A stretch of 64,000 nt of DNA, taken from the NCBI RefSeq assembly GCF_001277995.1, contig NZ_CP009220.1, positions 744,001 to 808,000 on the forward strand. Reading direction: 5' to 3'. The stretch is from Corynebacterium deserti GIMN1.010 (lineage in GTDB: Bacteria; Actinomycetota; Actinomycetes; Mycobacteriales; Mycobacteriaceae). Under the pieces are notes generated by a model. The model did not search any database. It saw only the letters and a list, made by a program, of their open reading frames with translations, and had not been told where the DNA came from. Numbering within the stretch: the first letter of the stretch is position 1; every line of letters starts with the position of its first letter. Shown here in pieces: positions 45,829-54,265 of the stretch. Both the position numbers and the translations under genes were made by a program.

Positions 45829-46358
45829 TTCGATAACTCCTTTTCGTAAAGCCTGTTTGTGAGGGGTCCGGGCGCGCAGAAAATGAGACCTTTAGAAGGT
45901 CTAAGTAGTGGATTTCACAACCCGCACACGATAAAAGGAGACGTCCTAAACGTCTTGTAATTTACCTGGGGTTCATCTTGCGCTGCACCGGTGTTAAGAA
46001 TCAGTTTTTCCTGAGTTCTTTTTGGTACTTGGAAATAGTCTCATGTACACCCGCTGTTGGCTAGACCTAAACGCTGTTTTGTGGTGTAATTCACAAAGGT
46101 AAAGTGAATTTTAGGCAACCGCAGCGTGATTTTTGTGGGGTGGAACACAATTTTTGGAGATTGGCAGCTGCATAAAAGTTTGCCTACCTGTAGTTTCTTA
46201 GATTCTTCAATAAGTGTGATTGGCGATTAACTGTCAAATTACAGAAATGGTTTCATTGGAAAGCATTGACAGCTGGCGCAATGCGAAAATTAACCTAACG
46301 TCCAATCCCTCCGCACGCCGAGTAGTCTTCCCAAAGTTAGCAGCTAGAATCAATCCCC
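45829..46358. other. Long gene-free promoter region upstream of whcE and a membrane-protein gene
   Basis: 530 bases without a gene. The whcE side holds two palindromes (45886-45902 and 45939-45955). The rest is A+T-rich with many TTTT/AAAA stretches. On the plus side TAGAAT (46345-46350) lies 8 bases before GTG 46359, giving a leaderless promoter for the next gene. A GGAA-type SigH -35 may exist but was not fixed by eye. Confidence 0.5.
45886..45955 (-). promoter_or_regulatory. Two palindromes in the whcE leader/promoter
   Basis: AGACCTT-TAG-AAGGTCT (45886-45902) and AGACGT-CCTAA-ACGTCT (45939-45955) are perfect inverted repeats 53 bp apart, both beginning AGAC and ending GTCT. Equal ends suggest operators for one regulator, with whcE as target. 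Confidence 0.5.
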
Positions 46359-46775
46359 GTGACCTCTCCACTCATGCCCGCATCAATTCGCTGGGGCGGC
46401 ATCGTCGCCCTCATCCAATCCGCTATCGGATTCGGCTATGCCTTCTTCCTTATTTTCAGGGAATCAACCGGTAAGACCGACCCGAGCATTGTCTATGAAT
46501 CGGCAGATGCGAACACGTGGGTAGGGTACGGCACCGCCGCTTTCTTCATCGTGGTGTTTGGTACTGTCGCCGCCGGCGCGGTCAACATGATGCGAGGCCG
46601 CCGCTGGGGTCGAGGAGCTGTCGTTATGCTTAACCTCATTTTGCTGCCCGCAGCGTATTACATGTTCATTGAAAACCGTTACGTGTGGGCAATCGTCACA
46701 GGTCTCTCCGCGATTTTCGTTCTCGGAGCACTGTTTAACCGGCAGTCGATCAATTGGGCAAACAACGAGATTTAG
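46359..46775 (+). CDS. Conserved integral membrane protein, 138 aa
   Basis: About four transmembrane helices: WGGIVALIQSAIGFGYAFFL, the segment GYGTAAFFIVVFGTVAAGAV, VVMLNLILLPAAYYMFIENR and YVWAIVTGLSAIFVLGALFN. It resembles small mycobacterial proteins encoded beside the Rv3212 homologue. GTG 46359 is preceded at 8 bases by TAGAAT, indicating a leaderless transcript and explaining the lack of a ribosome-binding site. Its last 4 bases overlap the convergent gene. Function unknown. Confidence 0.72.
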   Translation: MTSPLMPASIRWGGIVALIQSAIGFGYAFFLIFRESTGKTDPSIVYESADANTWVGYGTAAFFIVVFGTVAAGAVNMMRGRRWGRGAVVMLNLILLPAAYYMFIENRYVWAIVTGLSAIFVLGALFNRQSINWANNEI

Positions 46776-47983
46776 CCCAGCGCAACAATCTCAGAGCCAC
46801 GCTTTTCAACGAGAACCTGCCCCACCAGGCCGAGCGAAACTTCACCGGTGTACCCAGCTCGATCCACAGGAATCGTCCTTAAGACCTTTCCGGTGTCCCA
46901 ATTGGCTACCGCGATTCCTTCGGTGGTGGGGTAGAGCAGACTGCCGTTAAGAGCAGTTCCTGTTCCCAAAGCATCGTCAAACACCTGTCGCACATTCAAC
47001 TGTGATGGCGAAAGCAAAATCAACCGATCGCCGGTGAACCAACTCATATGGTGGGTCAGATCGGCGGTGGTTTGTTGAGACGGCAGATCTGAAAACTCAA
47101 CAGGATCAACTGCTATCTGGCCGACAATCTGCCCCTCAGCGTTATATGACACGATCGCTGGTGTTGGCTGGCTGACATAAACTGCGGCGGCGGTTTCGCC
47201 GATGGCGATTAATCGTCCGTCCTCAATCTTGATGTCTTGGGAGACTTCGGGGACACGAGAGTCTTCAGGGGCGGTGGTCATAAATCGCAGATACGTCGAC
47301 TCATCAGGGCAGGTTTCGGTCACAGCCAAAAGATCTCTACGAGTCATCGCTGAGGTAATCGAGCAATCTGGGTTTGGTTGCTGATTCGCTTCCTGAGGAG
47401 CTTCCACCTCGCCGTATTCGACGGTTCGCACCAGATCTGATCGCCACAGCTCGACGCGTTCGGTTCCAAGAATACCGATCCGATCATTTGAGGTAATTGG
47501 AGCTACGGTGTCGCTGGCGATTGCACTGCGTGTTGCTTTGTATTGGCCATCGTTGGCATTGATGGCAATGACATCTCCGCAGCCCACGCCGGTTTTATAA
47601 GTTGCGACGACTGAGTCGAAACCGGTTGAAAGGGCGCATAACTCTTTGTCGCGTTCGTAGCTCCAAAGAAGCTCTCCCTCTGGACTGTAAGTCTTAACCG
47701 TGTTGCCTTCGGCCGTTGCTATCACCCCCGCGGTGATAGAGGGTTTGTGATTGCTTGAGTCGTCGGATGCGCGCCACCGTTCACTCAACTGTGTTGGGAT
47801 GGTTGTAAGTGGAGATTCGGCGACGAAGGGTTCGGCGGCGGGTGTGAGTTCGGAGCCTCGGATTGGAGCTGTCGCCCACACGGTGCCGACGCCGATGAGG
47901 GCGATCGCTGAGATGACTCCGACGGTGACAAAGTCTGCTTTGGTGCGTTGGAGTGGCTTTTTTGTGTTGAGGGGTTGCGTCAT
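46772..47983 (-). CDS. Rv3212-like membrane-anchored beta-propeller protein
   Basis: A 403-aa protein. One N-terminal transmembrane anchor (VTVGVISAIALIGVGTVWAT) is followed by an exported PQQ-like beta-propeller with blades such as NTVKTYSPEGELLWSYERDK and GIAVANWDTGKVLRTIPVDR. Two Cys (ELCALS, GVGCGDV) and another pair (NPDCSITS, TETCPDE) probably form disulfides outside the cell. Gene order beside the DEAD-box helicase is the same as for Rv3212-Rv3211 in mycobacteria. Function unknown. It starts 9 bp after the helicase gene. Confidence 0.78.
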   Translation of the reverse strand: MTQPLNTKKPLQRTKADFVTVGVISAIALIGVGTVWATAPIRGSELTPAAEPFVAESPLTTIPTQLSERWRASDDSSNHKPSITAGVIATAEGNTVKTYSPEGELLWSYERDKELCALSTGFDSVVATYKTGVGCGDVIAINANDGQYKATRSAIASDTVAPITSNDRIGILGTERVELWRSDLVRTVEYGEVEAPQEANQQPNPDCSITSAMTRRDLLAVTETCPDESTYLRFMTTAPEDSRVPEVSQDIKIEDGRLIAIGETAAAVYVSQPTPAIVSYNAEGQIVGQIAVDPVEFSDLPSQQTTADLTHHMSWFTGDRLILLSPSQLNVRQVFDDALGTGTALNGSLLYPTTEGIAVANWDTGKVLRTIPVDRAGYTGEVSLGLVGQVLVEKRGSEIVALG

Positions 47984-47992
47984 AAAGCGTGG

Positions 47993-49264
47993 TTATTTTC
48001 TTGGACGACGAGGGGTGCGTGGGGTTCCGCCGAGGACTTTGGTCGGTGGGCCGATGCGATCGGTGGCGGTATCCGGAATGGAGAGCGCGTCGTAAAGCTC
48101 TGGTGACGTGGAAAACCATTGCGGCGGGTTGGGTTGGCCGAGGTCAAGTTCGCTGTCGATGACGGTCCATTTGAGTGCTTCGTCGTATCCAACGAGTGTG
48201 ATGGCGATGCCGTCGTGGCCGGCGCGTCCGGTGCGGCCGATGCGGTGAACGTAGGTCATGGGGTCGTCGGGGGTTTGGAAGTTGATGACGTGGGTGACAT
48301 CGTCGACGTCGATGCCTCGGGCTGCGACGTCTGTGGCGACGAGGATGTCGATTTTGCCGCTGCGGAATGCGTTGAGAGAGCGTTCGCGGGCGGGTTGTCC
48401 CATGTCGCCGTGGACGGATCCGACGGAGAATCCGCGTTGTGCCAGGTCTTCGGCGACTTGCGCAGCGGTGCGTTTGGTGCGGGCGAAGATGATCGTTTTG
48501 CCGCGCCCTTCGGATTGGAGGATTTTGGCGGTGATGGCTTCTTTGTCCATTTTGTGGGCCATGAAGACGACTTGGCGGGTGTTTTTGTGGGTTGCTGAGG
48601 CGTCGGATGTTTCGGCTCTAATATGCACAGGCTTGTCTAGGAAGCTGCGCGCGAGGGTGAGGATCGCACTGGGCATGGTGGCGGAAAACAGCATCGTTTG
48701 GTGCTTGTGGGTGAGTGCTGTGAGAATTTTCTCAATGTCGGGGAGGAATCCGAGGTCGAGCATTTCGTCGGCTTCGTCGAGAACAAGGATCGCCACCTGA
48801 TCCAAAACGAGTGCCCCGCGTTTGTGCAGATCCAGGAGTCGTCCTGGGGTTCCTACGACGACATCGACGCCGACTTTGAGAGCATCGATCTGTTCTTCAT
48901 AGGGCGTTCCACCGTAGAAGGTGAAAATCTTCAAGGGAAGGTTCACTGCGGCGCGACTCAAATCGTCGCCGACCTGCACAGCAAGCTCACGGGTTGGGAC
49001 GATGACAAGAGCGCGCGGGGTGCCGTCTACTTCAGCGACGTCTGCGGAATCGAAGACGCGATCAAGAAGTGGCACGCCGAATCCATAAGTTTTGCCCATA
49101 CCGGTGCGCGCTTGGCCAATGAGGTCGTGGCCGTCGAGCGCGATGGGAAGGGTGTACTCCTGGATCGCGAAAGTATGCTCGATGCCGAGGGTTTTCAGGG
49201 CGTCGGTGATTTCCACAGCAACACCGAGCTCAGTGAACGTAGGTCTAGGGCTTTCAGAAGACAC
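47993..49264 (-). CDS. DEAD-box RNA helicase (RhlE-like)
   Basis: A 423-aa helicase. The Q motif is near IEHTFAIQEYTLPIAL, motif I is IGQARTGMGKTYGFGVPLLD, motif II is LVLDEADEMLDLGF, motif III is LFSATMP and motif VI is VHRIGRTGRAG. The SAT and HRIGRTGR motifs mark it as an RNA-dependent ATPase. It is Rv3211-like and may act in ribosome assembly or cold adaptation. The C-terminus is short and basic (PRTPRRPRK). It is divergent from DUF3107. Confidence 0.92.
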   Translation of the reverse strand: MSSESPRPTFTELGVAVEITDALKTLGIEHTFAIQEYTLPIALDGHDLIGQARTGMGKTYGFGVPLLDRVFDSADVAEVDGTPRALVIVPTRELAVQVGDDLSRAAVNLPLKIFTFYGGTPYEEQIDALKVGVDVVVGTPGRLLDLHKRGALVLDQVAILVLDEADEMLDLGFLPDIEKILTALTHKHQTMLFSATMPSAILTLARSFLDKPVHIRAETSDASATHKNTRQVVFMAHKMDKEAITAKILQSEGRGKTIIFARTKRTAAQVAEDLAQRGFSVGSVHGDMGQPARERSLNAFRSGKIDILVATDVAARGIDVDDVTHVINFQTPDDPMTYVHRIGRTGRAGHDGIAITLVGYDEALKWTVIDSELDLGQPNPPQWFSTSPELYDALSIPDTATDRIGPPTKVLGGTPRTPRRPRK

Positions 49265-49333
49265 AACTTAGATACTATCGGTGCACAGTTACAATAGGGT
49301 CATTCCAAGAAAACGATTCTTTAAAGGAGAGAC

Positions 49334-49561
49334 ATGGATATCAAGGTCGGATTCGCCGATTCAGGACGTGAGCTGGTTATTTCTTCCGCATTGCAGCAGG
49401 ATGAGGTAGCTGCAAAGGTGTCTGAAGCTCTCGCCAACGATGCCGGAGTTTTGGATTTGAACGACGAAAAGGGTCGTCGTTACATCATTCGTAACAACAA
49501 GATCGCATATGTAGAGGTTGGAACTTCTACTCCTCGCACTGTCGGCTTCGCCGGCGCATAG
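49334..49561 (+). CDS. DUF3107 family protein
   Basis: A 75-aa actinobacterial protein. The core DIKVGFADSGRELVISSALQ and the end IRNNKIAYVEVGTSTPRTVG are family hallmarks. It is a small beta-rich protein of unknown role, always near the adnAB-helicase region in Mycobacteriales. AAAGGAGA precedes ATG 49334 at ideal spacing. DUF3152 follows 14 bp later. Confidence 0.88.
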   Translation: MDIKVGFADSGRELVISSALQQDEVAAKVSEALANDAGVLDLNDEKGRRYIIRNNKIAYVEVGTSTPRTVGFAGA

Positions 49562-49575
49562 GGGCTAGCAGGGCA

Positions 49576-50442
49576 GTGGCCGAACCATTCTTGGTCCGTT
49601 TCGCACGGGATTACGGCTGGCGCGCGTACGCCATCCCAGTATTGACAGTTATAACCATCTGGGTGCTGGTCGACGTCTTTTCCACCGACCAGCCAACAGC
49701 TTCAGGTGCGAGCGGGGAAGCGTCGACAAGCTTTTCGACGCCTACCTCCACCCACCGCGCCGGGCCCGACCCCGCGCAGGCGGAACCACAGAATATTCCG
49801 TTAACGGAGCTGCCGCCCGGCGGCGCCTTCACTGACACCGGCGCCGGAACATTCCGGCAAGTCGGTGTGGCGTTGCCGCGAATCGGCGAAGGCGCCGAAC
49901 AGACTTTTACCTACGTCGTCGAAATTGAAGACGGCCTCAATACCGCGCCCTATGGTGGAGACGACGCATTCGTCGCCTCAGTCGATGCAACTCTCTCAGA
50001 TCCAAAGGGATGGATCGCTGATCCCGCATACGCCTTCGAGCATGTGTCCGGCGACGTCGAACCGGATCTGCGCATTCAGCTGACATCGCTCGACACCACA
50101 CACCAACTGTGTGGCAACGACATAGCGATGGAAACCAGCTGCTTCTACTCCGATGGCGGGCGCGTATTGATTAATGAATCACGATGGATTCGTGGAGCCG
50201 CACCCTTCGAAGGTGACATCGGCTCGTATCGCCAATACCTCATCAATCACGAAGTCGGACACGGCCTCGGATACTCAGGACACGACGCATGCGGCGGCCC
50301 AGGCGAACTCGCGCCCATCATGATGCAACAGACACTTAGCCTTAACAATTCAGAACTTTTCCGCATTGATCCCAACGAGGTCTATTCCGACGACAATGCG
50401 ACCTGCGAGTTCAACCCATGGCCATACCCACGCGGATTCTAG
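49576..50442 (+). CDS. DUF3152 exported zinc metalloprotease-like protein
   Basis: A 288-aa protein. One N-terminal membrane segment (YAIPVLTVITIWVLVDVF) anchors it; a Ser/Thr-rich linker and the DUF3152 domain follow. The domain has the metzincin-type zinc motif HEVGHGLGYSGHDACGG (HExxHxxGxxxH) near residue 225 and a downstream Met (PIMMQQT) matching the Met-turn. Two Cys pairs suggest disulfides. It probably acts as an extracytoplasmic protease of unknown substrate. The linker contains two overlapping, oppositely oriented copies of the dispersed motif (49719-49742). Confidence 0.85.
   Translation: MAEPFLVRFARDYGWRAYAIPVLTVITIWVLVDVFSTDQPTASGASGEASTSFSTPTSTHRAGPDPAQAEPQNIPLTELPPGGAFTDTGAGTFRQVGVALPRIGEGAEQTFTYVVEIEDGLNTAPYGGDDAFVASVDATLSDPKGWIADPAYAFEHVSGDVEPDLRIQLTSLDTTHQLCGNDIAMETSCFYSDGGRVLINESRWIRGAAPFEGDIGSYRQYLINHEVGHGLGYSGHDACGGPGELAPIMMQQTLSLNNSELFRIDPNEVYSDDNATCEFNPWPYPRGF
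49719..49753. repeat. Head-to-head pair of dispersed motif copies in the DUF3152 linker
   Basis: AGCGTCGACAAGC (49719-49731) overlaps GCTTTTCGACGCC (49730-49742), which continues TACCTCCACCC. The two copies face each other and form an imperfect palindrome; the code reads A-S-T-S-F-S-T-P. Confidence 0.75.
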
Positions 50443-50449
50443 GAGAAAC

Positions 50450-51211
50450 ATGACTAACCAACTGCCCGATCATGTTCGCGACGCATTCCAAGTAGGCGCA
50501 GGCCCCGCCGAACAGCTCGGACAGGTATGGGACTACGGATTCCGCGTCGGCAACACAGTCTTCTCCAAAGTGCAAAGCCCAGAAAACGCGGGATGGTCAT
50601 CGAAGACTCGCGAATCGCTCAAACCAGAAGGCGTTCGCGTAGTTCGCCCGATCCGTTCCACCGATGGCAGGTTTGTAGTCGCCGGATGGCGCGCATCGGT
50701 GTTCTCAACAGGAACGGTAAGCAAGCGTGTCGATGAAACCGTCGTCGCAGCATTGCGATTGGCCGATGCGCTTGTCGATTCCCACGCCCCCGAACCCGTA
50801 GACAATGTCTTCCATCGCGCTGACACCACTGCGTGGGAAGAACAGCCTGGACGAATCGGCGAATTGCTGCACTCTGTCGATCGCGTCAACCAAGTTGGCC
50901 ACGCCGACATGTTGGCCACCACGTTGTACTCCGGGACGCAACCCCCAGCAGTCACCGATCTCGTACCGGTGCTTCGCCCACACGGATTTACTGCAGCACT
51001 CGTCATCGTCGACGGACTGCTCCTCGGCGCTGTCGACGAGGGCATCCTCCGACGCTTCTCCCATTTGCCAGACATTGATCAGTTGGTGCTGCGTGCATAT
51101 CTGTTCCGTCGCAACATTCAAGAGCTGTCTGAGAACAACGATCCGAATGTTATTTCGAACCTAAAAAGGGTGGAGACAACACTCGTGTCATATGTTTCTG
51201 ACACACTTTGA
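50450..51211 (+). CDS. TIGR02569 family protein
   Basis: A 253-aa actinobacterial protein. Landmarks are LPDHVRDAFQVGAGPAEQLG at the start, RFVVAGWRASVFSTGTVSKR and an aminoglycoside-phosphotransferase-like core (FTAALVIVDGLLLGAVDEG). The kinase-like catalytic HxDxxxxN is not present, so it is likely a pseudo-enzyme. AGGAGAAAC precedes ATG 50450. adnA begins 3 bases after its stop, pointing to co-transcription. Confidence 0.82.
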   Translation: MTNQLPDHVRDAFQVGAGPAEQLGQVWDYGFRVGNTVFSKVQSPENAGWSSKTRESLKPEGVRVVRPIRSTDGRFVVAGWRASVFSTGTVSKRVDETVVAALRLADALVDSHAPEPVDNVFHRADTTAWEEQPGRIGELLHSVDRVNQVGHADMLATTLYSGTQPPAVTDLVPVLRPHGFTAALVIVDGLLLGAVDEGILRRFSHLPDIDQLVLRAYLFRRNIQELSENNDPNVISNLKRVETTLVSYVSDTL

Positions 51212-51214
51212 TGT

Positions 51215-54200
51215 ATGTCGGAATATAAGCCACCAATTCCAGCGGATCCACGCGTACGACTCGTCAATCCACAACATAAGCTTCGCCCTCGAGCATGGGA
51301 GGGCGAAGCTTCTCACTTGATCACCCGCGGCACAGGTCGGTGGAGAGTCACCGGATCTGCCGGCTCTGGTGTGAGTTCCTTAGTTGTCGATACCGTCGTT
51401 GAGCGCATCCGCCAGGGCTGGGATCCATCCTCTATTTTGGTTATTGCTACCTCGAAGGAAGCGGCGAGTCGCTTGAGGCGCGAGATCTCAGATCTCGTGG
51501 CTGACACCGACTACGTCTCGGAAGGCCCACTCGTGCGATCGGTTCACTCAGTGGCTTTCGCCTTGCTTCGCGACGCCTCCGACCACGAGGTGCGACTTAT
51601 TACCGGCGCGGAGCAAGATGCGGTGATTCGAGAGTTGCTGCGTGGCCATGCACAGGACGAGCGAGGCGGTTGGCCGCCAGAGCTTCGGGAAGCCCTCAAG
51701 ATGGTGGGATTTGCCAGGCAGCTGCGCGATTTCCTGCTTCGTGCGATTGAACGCGGTGTTGGCCCAGATGAGCTGGTGGCGTTGGGTCAGCAGTTTGGGC
51801 GTGACAATTGGATCGCTGCGGGTGAATTCCTTCGCGAATACAAACAAGTGATGAGGCTTGCTGGATCGCATAGTTTCTCTGCATCGGAGCTTGTGACGGA
51901 AGCGCTGCAGATTCCAGAGATCACCCATAGTTATCGAGGAGTGTTCGTCGACGATGCGCAACACCTCGACCCCAAATCTGCGGAGCTCATTTCGGGATTT
52001 TTCCCCGACGCAGAGCTCGCAGTGATTGCGGGCGATGCGCAGCAGTCTGTGTTCCGATTCCGCGGCGCGAATCCAGAGTTTCTCACTACCACACATGTGG
52101 ATGCGGAAGTGGTGCTAGAGAAAAGGAGAGAGGCGTCGACAAGCGTGGTCGTGGCAGAAACGGAGTCGGCGCATGCGAACCTCCTTGCCGACTCCGTCCG
52201 CCGTTGGCACCTCATAGACGGCTGCAGCTGGTCCGATATTGCCGTCGTGGTGCGCTCAGCCGGCATGATTGCGCCGATCCGGCGCGTCCTACTCGCCGCC
52301 GGTGTGCCCGTGCACATCGACCCCACTGACGTCGTGCTCGCCGAGCAACGCATCGTCGCCGCCATGATTTTGGGGCTGCGTGCACTGACGGAACCGCTTA
52401 ACCCCATCGAACTTGAGGACCTCCTCCTCGGGCCGATCGGTGGTGCGGATCCGGTGACTCTGCGCCGCCTACTGCGCGGGCTTCGCCAGGCCGAAATGAA
52501 GATGGGTGGCCCGAGGCGTGCGATCGATGTTCTCAAGGAACTGCTCACCGTCGACAACCCGGACATGCTTCAATTTTTGACCGATCGCGAACTCGAACTC
52601 CTTGAGCGCGTTCGATCGGTTCTTAACGCCGGACGCCAAGCAATCGCCGACAAGGGCAGCATCGAAGAAATCCTGTGGGCGCTGTGGTCGGCGACTGATC
52701 TGTCCAACTCGCTGTCCGCGATGAGCCTTCGAGGCGGCGCATCCGGATCCCAAGCCGATCGCGATCTCGACGCCATGATGGCGCTTTTCGACGCGGCCGG
52801 CGATTACGTCGAGCGCCGCCCCACCGCAAGTTTGCGCAGCTTCATTCTGCACATCTCTGAGCAGGAGCTGCCGACGGGTATGCGAGAACGCCGAGGCGCC
52901 GTCCCAGAGGCTGTCGAAGTGCTCACCGCGCATGCGACGACCGGCCGCGAGTGGAAACGCGTCATCGTTGCGGAAGTTCAAGAAGGCAGCTGGCCATCGC
53001 TGGGGGAGACCGGAACGTTGTTGGGACAGGAGGAATTCGTCGATCTCGTTGACGAAGGCATCGAACCCGACATCATCATTTCGCGATCCGCCGATCGTCT
53101 CGCCGAAGAGCGTCGTCTGTTCTACCTCGCCACAACGCGCGCCACCGAATCGCTATTGGTCACCGCCGTCAATTCCCCCGATTCCGATGAGGTGCGCGAA
53201 CCGTCGCGTTTCCTCGATCTCCTGAGGCAACCGATCGCAGTAGCCGCAGACTCCGACACCTCTGAGATCGCCGAGCCGGAGGAAATCGGCCACCGCTTGC
53301 TATCGATTCCCGCATTGGTTGCGGAGCTGCGTCGTGTGGTGAACGATCCAAGCGATCTGCGTCGTAAGCAAGCGGCTCGTCAGTTGTCGCGATTGGCGGA
53401 GGCGGGTGTGCCGGGTGCGGATCCGGCGGAGTGGGCGAGTATTCGCGAGCCGTCGACTCAAGAGACGATGGTTGATGGCAGGGTGTCGTTGTCGCCGTCG
53501 CGGATTGAGAAGTTGCTGAATTGCCCGCTGCGTGCGGTCCTTGAGCGTTTCGACAGCGAAGAGGAGACGCCGATTGCGATGCTGCGTGGCACCCTCGTGC
53601 ACGCGTACGCGGAGGCGGTTGCCGGCGGCGTCGACCCGCAGCTGGCCGAAGACAAGGTCACCGCCGCATTCATGGAGGTTGCCAACGAGCCGAGCTGGGC
53701 GCGCGATAGGTCCGAAAATGCTTTTCGACGCATCCTTACCCGCACCCACACCTGGCTTCAAACCTCGCGAGCCGATTTCACCGAGCTGGGCACTGAAATG
53801 GATATCGCAGTCACCATCGATGACACCGTATCTATCCGCGGCCGCATGGACCGACTCGAGCGAAACAAAGACGGCGAACTTGTGGTTGTCGATCTCAAGA
53901 CCGGAAAGACGGCACCGCCTGCGGCGTCCATGAGCGATCACGCCCAACTTTTCGCGTATCAATTGGCGCTGTCGCGCGGTGTGCAGGTCAACGATCGCAT
54001 CATCGATCCACTCCCCGGCGAAATCCCCGAACCTGTCGGCGGTGGCCTCCTGGTGTTCCCAGCGACCGAGACCAAAGCGGTGGGTACGAGGATGCAGGAT
54101 CCGAAATCTCAAGAAGAACTCGACGAATTCGCAGCACTTCTTCCGGGACTTGCAGAGGATCTGCGCGGTCCTACCTTCACCGCACGCATCAACTCCGAAT

Positions 54201-54265
54201 GCAGAACGTGCTCTGTGAAAAGTCTCTGCCCGATTCAACCCGAAGGACATGTGATCCATGGCTAG
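51215..54265 (+). CDS. adnA: AdnA subunit of the AdnAB helicase-nuclease (motor degenerate)
   Basis: A 1016-aa UvrD-like protein with a C-terminal RecB-type nuclease, paired with AdnB for double-strand break processing. The Walker A position reads GSAGSGVSSLVV (residues 47-58): the essential Lys is Val53. The Walker B-like VFVDDAQHL near residue 245 has Asp where Glu should be. Motif IV (QQSVFRFRGANPEF) and motif VI (RRLFYLATTRATESLL) survive. The nuclease has RGTLVHAYAEAV, GRMDRLE and VVVDLKTGKT. The Cys of LNCPLRA and CRTCSVKSLCPI form a Fe-S site. The motor must be ATP-dead, while the nuclease looks active. Confidence 0.92.
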   Translation: MSEYKPPIPADPRVRLVNPQHKLRPRAWEGEASHLITRGTGRWRVTGSAGSGVSSLVVDTVVERIRQGWDPSSILVIATSKEAASRLRREISDLVADTDYVSEGPLVRSVHSVAFALLRDASDHEVRLITGAEQDAVIRELLRGHAQDERGGWPPELREALKMVGFARQLRDFLLRAIERGVGPDELVALGQQFGRDNWIAAGEFLREYKQVMRLAGSHSFSASELVTEALQIPEITHSYRGVFVDDAQHLDPKSAELISGFFPDAELAVIAGDAQQSVFRFRGANPEFLTTTHVDAEVVLEKRREASTSVVVAETESAHANLLADSVRRWHLIDGCSWSDIAVVVRSAGMIAPIRRVLLAAGVPVHIDPTDVVLAEQRIVAAMILGLRALTEPLNPIELEDLLLGPIGGADPVTLRRLLRGLRQAEMKMGGPRRAIDVLKELLTVDNPDMLQFLTDRELELLERVRSVLNAGRQAIADKGSIEEILWALWSATDLSNSLSAMSLRGGASGSQADRDLDAMMALFDAAGDYVERRPTASLRSFILHISEQELPTGMRERRGAVPEAVEVLTAHATTGREWKRVIVAEVQEGSWPSLGETGTLLGQEEFVDLVDEGIEPDIIISRSADRLAEERRLFYLATTRATESLLVTAVNSPDSDEVREPSRFLDLLRQPIAVAADSDTSEIAEPEEIGHRLLSIPALVAELRRVVNDPSDLRRKQAARQLSRLAEAGVPGADPAEWASIREPSTQETMVDGRVSLSPSRIEKLLNCPLRAVLERFDSEEETPIAMLRGTLVHAYAEAVAGGVDPQLAEDKVTAAFMEVANEPSWARDRSENAFRRILTRTHTWLQTSRADFTELGTEMDIAVTIDDTVSIRGRMDRLERNKDGELVVVDLKTGKTAPPAASMSDHAQLFAYQLALSRGVQVNDRIIDPLPGEIPEPVGGGLLVFPATETKAVGTRMQDPKSQEELDEFAALLPGLAEDLRGPTFTARINSECRTCSVKSLCPIQPEGHVIHG
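51278..51311. repeat. 13-bp perfect inverted repeat inside the adnA 5' coding region
   Basis: AAGCTTCGCCCTC and GAGGGCGAAGCTT flank an 8-base loop, at codons about 22-33. The stem is stronger than many terminators but has no T-run. It could slow transcription or translation early in adnA. Confidence 0.75.
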
